Below are positions 57,487-64,000 of a DNA stretch of 64,000 bases, piece after piece; the stretch's first letter is position 1; the number at the start of each line of letters is the position of its first letter. The notes below the pieces were generated by a model. It saw nothing but the letters and a program-made list of their open reading frames with translations, did not search any database and was not told the DNA's origin. The position numbers were made by a program, and so were the translations under genes. The stretch is from assembly GCA_030429705.1 (NCBI GenBank), contig JAUIES010000001.1, forward strand, positions 1,488,001-1,552,000, read 5' to 3'. The DNA comes from Phycisphaerae bacterium (GTDB taxonomy: Bacteria; Planctomycetota; Phycisphaerae; Phycisphaerales; UBA1924).

Positions 57487-59469
57487 TCAAGGGTTGTGGT
57501 CGCAGTTTGAACAGATCGACGCTGCAAGCAGCCCGCCCAACGCTCGATGAGCATCCACACTCAACCCACCGGTGGGTCGGCACACTGATAATCCATCGTC
57601 TGTCAACGCTGCATAGTCACCAGATGGATCAACGAACGAGATTTCCGCCTCAGCCGCCCATGATGAGATGCGGTCGCGGTACGCATCAAGCAGTTTCGCA
57701 TTTGACCAGGCCGGACCGTCGTCCGTCATCACCAGGCGAAGTGAAGCGCCAGATTCGTCAGCCCGCTTAGCGAACTGGCGTATGCATGAACGAACGAATG
57801 CGTCGGCATCAACGCCATCGATCTTTGGGAGCGCTTGAGGCATCATGGATTCGAAGATCGGAAAATCTGCCCGCGGCCATGTTTGCACAGATTTTGGATC
57901 GCGCTGCCGAACCAACCATCCGTCCGATCGCTGCTTCTGTTCTGCGGCTCCATCGGCGGTGGGGACCAAGCAGTCACCAGTGGGATGATTGGCGCTGAGC
58001 CCTGTGAGAGTGCTCCAGATCGATGGCATCGACCACGCCAACTCGCGCGTCCCGATGCCGAGAACAATATCAGTCGGTTTGAAGGCATCGAGCCCCCAGA
58101 GGAACCAACCAAAAAGCCGTGCAAGTCCCATGCCCGGGTGTGCAAGTGTGAGCCAGGCACCTTTTTCATCAGCAGCGTTGCACACGAGTTCGGCAATCGA
58201 TCCTGCCGTTGACTCAGGCGCCATCGCAGGGTCGGCAAGACCGGCACCATCCAACAGGAGCACGCGACGATTCAGGTGCAATCGCCTTGTCGCGAGAGGC
58301 TTCGCCGGAGCAATCATGCCGAGTTCGTTCGCAAAAACGAACTGCTGACGATCGTGCCGAAGATCGTCGTGATCTTCGTGGATCGCCACGAGTGAGCGCG
58401 GCGACCAGGTGTGCCACCCGAGGTCCGCGTTGACGACACGCGTGTTTCGATTGACGCGAAGCGTGGGACCTGCGTCGGATCGGTGCCGCAAGCCGTAGTA
58501 GCAGGGGTGGACCGTCAGCACCACACAGCTTCCCGATTCAAGCTGAGCGATGTCGGCGAGCATCGCTTCCTGCGAACAGAAAGCGAGGGCGCCAGGTGCG
58601 TCTCTGTCGAACCGTCGGTTCCAGCGCCAGCCGTCAAGTGTGCGCGTCGCGCCATACTCGACCTTCGTCTTTTTGTGCCAGAAGATATCGTTGCCTTCAT
58701 ACTCGAGCCCGAGTTCACTTTCGTCCAGCACGCGAGTCCATGCAGACTTGCCGTTGATGCACAGTTCTGCAGGTTCTTGCAGCCCGTCCTTGATTCGAGC
58801 CTTGCCTTTCGCTCGGCCTTTGAATATTTCAAAGTTCTCAGCCCCGTAGACCGCTTTGGATCCATGCCCGACGGTGCCAAAGACATCAATGCCGCTCCCA
58901 CGCATCCACGCAATTTCACACGCAATGGCCTGTGCGCCGTCAACCTTGTAGTCCTCGTAGATCTCAAGCCCATTGGTGTGCAAGCCGACATCATGTCCCA
59001 GCGTCTGAATCTGTCGATACACATGCGCCATGCACGCGTGCCGCCGAAACAACGGCCCTTCAAATCGGCCGTAATAAAAAGCAGTGTGCAGAAAGTAATA
59101 CGAAGTGGGGACACCAAACGCCGCTTCGATTTCGGCGCCGCGTAATGCCGCGACGATATCGCCGTCCACATCGTGACGAATCGCCAATCGAACCGAATCG
59201 TCACGCGTTGGTTGACGACAGAGGTCACGAAGTGTGACACACGCAACGCGTGGCATCGCTGCCAAAGATGCGATTAGCTGGCGATAGGCTGCAAGCGGGT
59301 ACGCGATCGGCCTTGCCGTCTGGCCAGATTTGAGCAGCCCATACCCGGCGTGCATGTCTCGATTGCACTGCGCAAAAATCTCGTCAACAGTCGCGCCAGA
59401 ATCGGTGGCCTCGTAGCACGCGAACCCCGGCATCGGCTCGGTCATGCTGTGTCGAGTTTGGGTCGTCAT
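57487..59469 (-). CDS. Polysaccharide-deacetylase-like / SGNH-like two-domain protein
   Basis: A 660-residue cytoplasmic protein (no signal peptide) with two parts. Residues about 60-380 are NodB-like: RLAIRHDVDGD with Asp100 and Asp102, and GHDVGLHTNGLEIY with two His near 160, closing with VVLTVHPCYYGLRH. Residues about 405-655 look like an SGNH hydrolase: LLLDGAGLAD stands where GDS would be, VLGIGTREL near GxND, and SVCRPTGGLSVDAHRALG as the DxxH block. Typical SGNH residues are partly replaced, so catalysis is doubtful. It ends 3 bases before the next gene on the same strand begins upstream. Acting with the sulfotransferase is inference. Confidence 0.66.
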   Translation of the reverse strand: MTTQTRHSMTEPMPGFACYEATDSGATVDEIFAQCNRDMHAGYGLLKSGQTARPIAYPLAAYRQLIASLAAMPRVACVTLRDLCRQPTRDDSVRLAIRHDVDGDIVAALRGAEIEAAFGVPTSYYFLHTAFYYGRFEGPLFRRHACMAHVYRQIQTLGHDVGLHTNGLEIYEDYKVDGAQAIACEIAWMRGSGIDVFGTVGHGSKAVYGAENFEIFKGRAKGKARIKDGLQEPAELCINGKSAWTRVLDESELGLEYEGNDIFWHKKTKVEYGATRTLDGWRWNRRFDRDAPGALAFCSQEAMLADIAQLESGSCVVLTVHPCYYGLRHRSDAGPTLRVNRNTRVVNADLGWHTWSPRSLVAIHEDHDDLRHDRQQFVFANELGMIAPAKPLATRRLHLNRRVLLLDGAGLADPAMAPESTAGSIAELVCNAADEKGAWLTLAHPGMGLARLFGWFLWGLDAFKPTDIVLGIGTRELAWSMPSIWSTLTGLSANHPTGDCLVPTADGAAEQKQRSDGWLVRQRDPKSVQTWPRADFPIFESMMPQALPKIDGVDADAFVRSCIRQFAKRADESGASLRLVMTDDGPAWSNAKLLDAYRDRISSWAAEAEISFVDPSGDYAALTDDGLSVCRPTGGLSVDAHRALGGLLAASICSNCDHNP

Positions 59470-59472
59470 CGG

Positions 59473-60525
59473 TTACCCCCCTTGTGCCAGCAACCAGACT
59501 ATGAGCCCGGTGACAACCAATGATGCCACCCAAGCGATAACTGCTATGACGGCGAGGCGCAATCGGCGTTTGCCGATCCGCCGCAACAATTCGACGACAG
59601 ATTCGACAAGTTCAGGTGAGCCGTTCGGATCGCTCGATGCAGTTTTGGGGACTTCGCCGCGCACTTCTTGTTCAAACTGTTTGCGCTCACTCGATGTAAA
59701 CCGATCAGGTTCATATCCCCAGGCTGCGTTGCCTGAGCCGCAATATCGATCAAACAGGTACAACTCACGCCTGCCGAGTTCTTCGCGCCAGCGTTGGTCG
59801 TCGAAGGTTTTTTCCCCGGCCTTCATGCGTTCAAACTGTGACTCATAAAACGCCCGGTCCTTGAAGTTGTTGACCGGAAGCCCTTGAAAAAACTTCAATA
59901 GTGCCATGGTGCCCGCATTGCCCGAAGTCATGTGATGGTCAAATGTCCAGAACGCAAGCGCGTTCTCAGGATACTTCAACCCGACAAAAGCGCCGAACCG
60001 GTCAAGAGATGTGCGTTGTTCACGCAGCACATCTTCATATCGAACAGCGAGCAGGTCATCCCGATCCGTATCAAGCGGAAACTGCTTGAACAAGGGCGCG
60101 ACATGATCACGAATCGCATCGTACATGTCGGTCTTGAGATGCCTCGCGTAACTACATGCAAGCGCTCGGCCGTCACGAACAACGCGAATCGGTTTGATCA
60201 TGATGTCTGGATGAGTCAACTCCGCTTTCGTGTGGGCAGGTGTCGGATTGTTGATCACAATAAAGTTGCGACCTGCGTGTTCTGCGAGTTGGATATAAAA
60301 GTTCTTCGATGGGTCATATCGCTTCGCAAACGCATTCCAGAACGCGCAGTCTTTGCCATGAACACGGCAAGCGTCGACGAAACCCTCGTCACGCAACCCC
60401 CAGACTCGATCCGGTGGACCAAGCGTGAACGCATCAGGGTGAGAGCCCAAAAGCAGGCACAGCCAGGTGGTTCCGGTGTACGACGGGCTGGTGATGTTGA
60501 TGATGGTGACCGGGGTCTGTCGCAT
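59473..60525 (-). CDS. Sulfotransferase-like protein with C-terminal membrane tail
   Basis: A 350-residue protein. INITSPSYTGTTWLCLLLGS at residues 9-28 is the PAPS loop (S-x-x-GTTW), and IKPIRVVRDGRALACSYARH near residue 110 is the 3'-phosphate region. Residues about 323-346 (LAVIAVIAWVASLVVTGLIV) form a C-terminal membrane helix, so it is probably tail-anchored with the enzyme domain in the cytoplasm. It lies 3 bases upstream of the deacetylase/SGNH-like gene and heads that pair. Its sequence is far from the three sulfotransferases at 40-46 kb. Confidence 0.8.
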   Translation of the reverse strand: MRQTPVTIINITSPSYTGTTWLCLLLGSHPDAFTLGPPDRVWGLRDEGFVDACRVHGKDCAFWNAFAKRYDPSKNFYIQLAEHAGRNFIVINNPTPAHTKAELTHPDIMIKPIRVVRDGRALACSYARHLKTDMYDAIRDHVAPLFKQFPLDTDRDDLLAVRYEDVLREQRTSLDRFGAFVGLKYPENALAFWTFDHHMTSGNAGTMALLKFFQGLPVNNFKDRAFYESQFERMKAGEKTFDDQRWREELGRRELYLFDRYCGSGNAAWGYEPDRFTSSERKQFEQEVRGEVPKTASSDPNGSPELVESVVELLRRIGKRRLRLAVIAVIAWVASLVVTGLIVWLLAQGG

Positions 60526-60534
60526 GAAGGACAG

Positions 60535-60540
60535 ACTCTA
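60535..60540 (-). promoter_or_regulatory. -10 element of the membrane-tailed sulfotransferase gene
   Basis: Minus-strand TAGAGT lies 9 bases before ATG 60525, with no Shine-Dalgarno sequence. Confidence 0.4.
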
Positions 60541-60598
60541 TGGCCCATGAATCGCACAGGCTTACGCTCGATCGGGCTTCGCACCTGTGAATTGCAAA

Positions 60599-60625
60599 CC
60601 GGGCAAGCACTCTCCTCTTGCCCGG
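60599..60625 (-). terminator. Hairpin after the 71-codon gene
   Basis: CCGGGCAAG (60599-60607) pairs perfectly with CTTGCCCGG (60617-60625) around a 9-base loop. On the minus strand it follows the small gene at 60651 and is succeeded by TTTGC, a weak T run, so it is probably an intrinsic terminator of modest strength. Confidence 0.6.
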
Positions 60626-60650
60626 CTTACGCATTTTCGTTTGCGTCGAA

Positions 60651-60866
60651 TCAGGCGGCGTACGGGCCGTCGTCCGAGGCGCGATAATCTTCGATCGGCA
60701 TCGGATCAATCAACTCGTCCAGCCGATCGAGGCATGCTTGCACACGCTCGATGGCTCGCTCTGCATCGTGCTTGCTGTCCGCATCACGACCGGCAAAGTC
60801 AGTCATCTGGTACACCGGGGGTGCCGGTGTGTCCGATTCGTCACGATGAAGCCTGGGGTACACCAT
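60651..60866 (-). CDS. Small acidic protein, unknown function
   Basis: A 71-residue soluble protein, strongly charged (DESDTPAPPVYQMTDFAGRD, HDAERAIERVQACLDRLDEL), with one helical segment and no recognised motif. It is accepted as a gene because GGGAGGA lies 8 bases before the ATG and a hairpin follows its stop. It has no coding neighbour overlapping it on the other strand. Confidence 0.6.
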   Translation of the reverse strand: MVYPRLHRDESDTPAPPVYQMTDFAGRDADSKHDAERAIERVQACLDRLDELIDPMPIEDYRASDDGPYAA

Positions 60867-60986
60867 CAGAAAAGTCCTCCCGCGAAAAGACCAGAGGTTT
60901 CATCGGCCGAGAGGATGCATCAACTGACCAACCACAGCCCGCAGATCCGTCTGCGCCATTGGTTTGTTCGGTTTGGGGCATCCTTG

Positions 60987-61026
60987 CCCGCCGATTGGCA
61001 ATGTCTTCCGCGTAAATATCGGCGGG
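60987..61026. repeat. Perfect 9-bp inverted repeat downstream of plsY
   Basis: CCCGCCGAT (60987-60995) pairs with ATCGGCGGG (61018-61026) around a 22-base loop in the 195-base spacer between plsY and the 71-codon gene. No T tract follows on the minus strand. It could end plsY transcription or structure the leader of the small gene. Confidence 0.4.
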
Positions 61027-61061
61027 TTGTACCGTCCGATTGAATTCAAAGGACCTTGCGC

Positions 61062-61757
61062 TCAGCCTTCGGCACGATCCGCGCGTCGCTGACGAATCTT
61101 GGGCTCGGTGCCTCGGATCAAGCGTCCGAGATTGCTGCGGTGCTTCACGATCACCAACACAGCGACAACGACCGATACAAGCAAGAACGGCCAACCGGCC
61201 GGCTCCCAGGCATCGATCATCTCCGCATCCTGATAAATACGAAACTCGATATACACCCAAACAGGAATGGAAACTGCAGCCACGCACGAGGCGGCAGAGA
61301 TGAACCGCCACAACCCAAGTACGACAAGAAAGACCACCAACCCGCCCAATGCAGGAATTGTCATGACCGGGAAAACGCCCAACAGCGAACCAACCCCGGT
61401 CGCAACGCCCTTCCCGCCGCGAAATCCGACGAACGGGCTGAACATGTGCCCGATGACCGGTGCAATCATCACCGCAAGCCACCCCAGCGCCACACCATTG
61501 GGGATCTCGAAGGCACCCGCCCAGTTGGTCACCAGCCCAACGCCTAAAGTGGGGATCAAGCCTTTGAGCATATCGAGAAAAAAGACCACGAAGAACCAGC
61601 GTGTACCCAGCAGTCGGCCCACATTGGTCGCGCCGATATTGCCCGATCCGTCGTTACGCACATCGACACCCTTGAGCTTGCCGATGATCAGCCCGAACGG
61701 AATCGAACCCAACACCAGCGCGATCACGATGCCAATGACCCAGATCACGATGGGCAT
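61062..61757 (-). CDS. plsY: Glycerol-3-phosphate acyltransferase PlsY
   Basis: Transfers an acyl group from acyl-phosphate to glycerol-3-phosphate, the first step of phospholipid synthesis. The 231-residue membrane protein has the family motifs: the opening ALVLGSIPFGLIIGKLKGVD, GNIGATNVGRLLG, FRGGKGVATGVGSLLG and the later IVKHRSNLGRLIRGTEPKI. Five or more membrane helices are visible. ATG 61757 lies inside the end of tmk (13-base overlap), so the two are coupled; the frame is open 14 more codons upstream but only as a shadow of tmk. Confidence 0.93.
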   Translation of the reverse strand: MPIVIWVIGIVIALVLGSIPFGLIIGKLKGVDVRNDGSGNIGATNVGRLLGTRWFFVVFFLDMLKGLIPTLGVGLVTNWAGAFEIPNGVALGWLAVMIAPVIGHMFSPFVGFRGGKGVATGVGSLLGVFPVMTIPALGGLVVFLVVLGLWRFISAASCVAAVSIPVWVYIEFRIYQDAEMIDAWEPAGWPFLLVSVVVAVLVIVKHRSNLGRLIRGTEPKIRQRRADRAEG

Positions 61758-62413
61758 CCGATCTGCCGATCGGCGAGCACAGCAAGGAGTTGCATCCACA
61801 CAGCCTCTTCAGACTGGGTGGCATCAATCAGCGCGTATCGGTCCGGCTCTGTCCGAACCTGTTTGAGGTATCCCTCGCGGACCTTCGCGTGAAACGCCCG
61901 TCCTTTGGCTTCCATGCGATCAAGCAGCGGATTGAGTCGAGTTGCTGCGGTCTGTTCATCCACATCAAAGATCACGATCAGATCCGGGTTGATGCCTCCG
62001 GTTGCAATGGATGCTGCCTGACGAATCTCGGACTCAGGCAATCCGCCTGCGTGTCCCTGATACGCAAGTGTGGAACTGACGAATCGGTCCGCCAGGACCG
62101 GGCGACCGGCTTGCATCGCTGGCGCAACGCGCTGTTCGACAAGTTGCGCCCGGCTCGCCATGTAGAGCAGCATCTCACAGCGCAGGCTCATCGGTTCATC
62201 ATCGTGGTCGAGCAAAACAGCCCGAATTTTTTCACCGACGCTTGTGCCTCCAGGCTCGCGTACTTCACAAGGGTCCAACCGCTCGCGGCGAGCAAGAGCG
62301 AGAAGCCTGCGAAACTGCGTCGTCTTTCCCGAGCCATCCGGCCCGTCAAACACGATAAAACGCCCGGGCAGGTAGTTCAGTGCAGCTTGTTCTTTGGAGG
62401 ATGATGCAGACAC
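61745..62413 (-). CDS. tmk: dTMP (thymidylate) kinase
   Basis: Phosphorylates dTMP to dTDP. The 222 residues include the P-loop FDGPDGSGKTT at 22-32, REPGGTSVGEKIR, the DR(F/Y/H) motif as LADRFVSSTLAYQGHAGG and a lid region with arginines (RMEAKGRAFHAKV). GTG 62413 is chosen because minus-strand TACACT lies 6 bases upstream; the longer open frame reaches into the preceding gene and its first 26 residues have no kinase similarity. It is coupled to plsY. Confidence 0.93.
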   Translation of the reverse strand: MSASSSKEQAALNYLPGRFIVFDGPDGSGKTTQFRRLLALARRERLDPCEVREPGGTSVGEKIRAVLLDHDDEPMSLRCEMLLYMASRAQLVEQRVAPAMQAGRPVLADRFVSSTLAYQGHAGGLPESEIRQAASIATGGINPDLIVIFDVDEQTAATRLNPLLDRMEAKGRAFHAKVREGYLKQVRTEPDRYALIDATQSEEAVWMQLLAVLADRQIGCPS

Positions 62414-62419
62414 GATGCC

Positions 62420-62425
62420 AGTGTA
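62420..62425 (-). promoter_or_regulatory. -10 element of tmk (leaderless type)
   Basis: Minus-strand TACACT lies 6 bases before GTG 62413, in the short gap after the stop of the repeat-protein gene. It gives tmk and plsY their own promoter. Confidence 0.55.
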
Positions 62426-62429
62426 GCGG

Positions 62430-64000
62430 TCAGTCGTCCGCCGGTGCGTCGACGAGGCTCGCTTTCGGCTTGTCCCAACGACTTGTTTCAAAACCAGGGT
62501 TCATCAAACGAAGCCGATAGAGGTGGGCTCGAATGATGTCGGCCTGCGATGGATCTTCAGCAAGCACATCCAGAATCATCGACCAGGCCTCCCAGAACTC
62601 CGGGCGGTCAGGTGAAGCTTCACGCGTCAGGGTGTCAAGTGTGCGTAGTGCATCAGCCTGACGACCGGCTGCCAGTTGGGCCTTGGCAAGCAGCAACGCG
62701 TACTTCGGGGACTCAGGATCAAATCGCTGGGCTTCAATCGCTGCAGCAGCAGCGTCGGTGCGGATCAAATGCTCGATCAGCATCGCGTGAGCATCTTGCC
62801 AACGCGTGTCACCAAGCGATTTGAGCATGCGAGCCCCGAGGCGAAGTGCCGACAATGAGGTTGATTCGAGTGACACGATCTCAAAAACGCGATCGGCTGC
62901 GACCGGAGCGAGGGGAGATCGCTCATCAATCTCGCCCAGCAGGACCAGCGATTCATCCGGCCGCGTCAGCATCGCGAGACGCACACGCCACCGATCGGCA
63001 TATTCGTGATCAGGCAGCGTGAGCATCGCCGTTCGCAGCCGCCGCGCAAGGACTTGTTCCTGCTCACTTGGGGTGTACGCGATCGTGGCAACGAGTGCAT
63101 CTGCTGCTCGATGATCGTCCGGCCACGACTGGGCAAACTGCTCGAGAGCGGCCGCAGCCTGGGCGTGATCGAATCGGTCAAAGATGACGGCAGCCTCCCA
63201 CAGTGCTTCACGCGCCGAGGCGCTCTCAGGATGCCTACGCGCCAGGGCCACAAGCATGTCTGCAGCCTGCGCCGGGTCTGAACGAACCATACCGATGGCC
63301 TGCGCGAACTGAACGCGAGGTTCAAGCACAGTGTTCTTCGGCAGTGTCTCGACCAGCGCTGTGATTCTCGACGCGATGAGCGAGAATCGGTCTGCTCGCT
63401 CGCCCGCCCATGTGAACAGCGGGTCAAAAGTCCCGGTGATCGGGCCATTGATATCGAGGAGGCGCCGAACTTCTGCTTCAGCGAAAAGCAGTTGCCAGTC
63501 GGGCTCGACTTCGGAGCGGCCATTCAAGCCGAATCGAGCCCGCAGCACGCCAAGTTCTGAACGAATCGCGTCTGGGAGACCGAGCGGGTCGAGTTCCGCT
63601 TCGAGTTGATCTGCGAGTGTCTGGGCGGTGAACAGGTCACCAGCGAGAGCCGCAGCCGCCGCTTCTGCTATGCGTCGCGCTCCGTCACCCTGCGTGTCCA
63701 TGATGAACATCTCGGCGAGTTGTTCCTGCGCGAGCGCCGCAGCGTGCGGGTCGCCGGTCAGGGCGGCATCGAGCAACTGGGCCCGGGCACGAATCGAGGC
63801 TCCGACCTCGTCATAAGGCCCTAACTTCGGGCCGAGCGCATCCCTGGCGCGATCCACAGCCGTACGGACCTTAGCCCGAGCGGGCGGCAGCGCAAGCCCG
63901 TAGAGAACATCCAATGCTTCGGCATCGGCTTCGAGAAGTGCAACGCGTGCACGCAACACCGTTGCATCGACCACCGGGTCAGCCGGGAGTGAGCCATCGT
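62430..64000 (-). CDS. TPR-like helical-repeat protein, 5' end outside window
   Basis: At least 523 residues. The frame is open to the window edge, so the true start and any signal peptide lie beyond 64000; the GTG at 63974 is not backed by any signal. It is almost wholly helical with repeated A/L/R pairs such as AADMLVALARRHPESASARE, AAAALEQFAQSWPDDHRAAD and KYALLLAKAQLAAGRQADAL, the pattern of tetratricopeptide-type repeats. It ends SRWDKPKASLVDAPADD. The function is unknown; such proteins are usually interaction scaffolds. tmk follows 16 bases downstream but appears to have its own promoter. Confidence 0.72.
   Translation of the reverse strand, partial: DGSLPADPVVDATVLRARVALLEADAEALDVLYGLALPPARAKVRTAVDRARDALGPKLGPYDEVGASIRARAQLLDAALTGDPHAAALAQEQLAEMFIMDTQGDGARRIAEAAAAALAGDLFTAQTLADQLEAELDPLGLPDAIRSELGVLRARFGLNGRSEVEPDWQLLFAEAEVRRLLDINGPITGTFDPLFTWAGERADRFSLIASRITALVETLPKNTVLEPRVQFAQAIGMVRSDPAQAADMLVALARRHPESASAREALWEAAVIFDRFDHAQAAAALEQFAQSWPDDHRAADALVATIAYTPSEQEQVLARRLRTAMLTLPDHEYADRWRVRLAMLTRPDESLVLLGEIDERSPLAPVAADRVFEIVSLESTSLSALRLGARMLKSLGDTRWQDAHAMLIEHLIRTDAAAAAIEAQRFDPESPKYALLLAKAQLAAGRQADALRTLDTLTREASPDRPEFWEAWSMILDVLAEDPSQADIIRAHLYRLRLMNPGFETSRWDKPKASLVDAPADD

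Noticed and set aside
61745-62491. A longer thymidylate kinase starting at 62491.
   Set aside because: The first 26 residues lie inside the preceding gene and have no similarity to the family. GTG 62413 has a TACACT hexamer 6 bases upstream.
1-64000. tRNA, rRNA, transposase, integrase or prophage genes.
   Set aside because: I looked for T-loop sequences, conserved rRNA stretches and mobile-element motifs on both strands and saw none that could be supported.

Overview
The window reads as chromosomal DNA of a marine planctomycete, most likely class Phycisphaerae. The grounds are inferential. Three secreted proteins end in a paired FFDVQ-type dockerin-like tail finishing in AGCP. A DUF1573/rhodanese/MauE operon and a CxxCGYDL...CPECG zinc-ribbon gene are both typical of planctomycetes. 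Sulfotransferases are abundant, and kdsA indicates a Gram-negative outer envelope. Genes are dense, lie on both strands and have few long gaps. I see no rRNA, tRNA, CRISPR array, transposase or phage gene.

Layout. 1-10.3 kb: 5' part of a giant AsmA-like protein, radA, a secreted subtilase with dockerin-like tail and strong terminator, and an FHA-GAF-PP2C phosphatase. 10.3-20.6 kb: small membrane and hypothetical proteins, a beta-propeller/esterase operon, a pseudouridine synthase, rpsR with a GAF/methionine-sulfoxide-reductase-like gene, the DUF1573-rhodanese-MauE operon, an MFS carrier and a methyltransferase. 20.7-29.8 kb: hppD, an AT-richer HEPN-motif gene, a zinc-ribbon gene with an in-frame stop, a SOUL-family lipoprotein, a HAD phosphatase, a Tat-exported ankyrin-like protein, a secreted dockerin-type protein, an ICMT-like methyltransferase, and a Fur-like regulator with a 2-hydroxyacid dehydrogenase. 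29.8-37.8 kb: GT-C glycosyltransferase with a flippase-like partner, nadE, a DinB-like protein, a ThrE-like exporter and trpS.

37.8-49.8 kb is a polysaccharide-modification region. One nine-gene minus-strand run holds a GT4 glycosyltransferase, two sulfotransferases, a formyltransferase, a DUF3473-type polysaccharide deacetylase, three tandem WcaF-like acetyltransferases and a beta-propeller-like protein. Beside it lie a third sulfotransferase, a GDP-mannose 3,5-epimerase-like gene and an SLC13-type anion permease. Together they suggest a sulfated, acetylated surface glycan with sulfate uptake nearby. A second, smaller locus at 57.5-60.5 kb pairs a deacetylase/SGNH-like fusion with a membrane-tailed sulfotransferase. 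The rest is pepA, a Cu/Zn permease, a lone nuoD, a lipoprotein, kdsA, a third dockerin-type protein, plsY, tmk and a 5'-truncated repeat protein.

The most general signal concerns gene starts. At least 18 genes have no Shine-Dalgarno sequence. Instead a TAnnnT hexamer, often exactly TACACT, sits 5-9 bases before the start codon, as expected for leaderless mRNAs. Secreted dockerin-type genes and operon-internal genes instead have clear GGAGG-like sites. This pattern helped choose several starts here.
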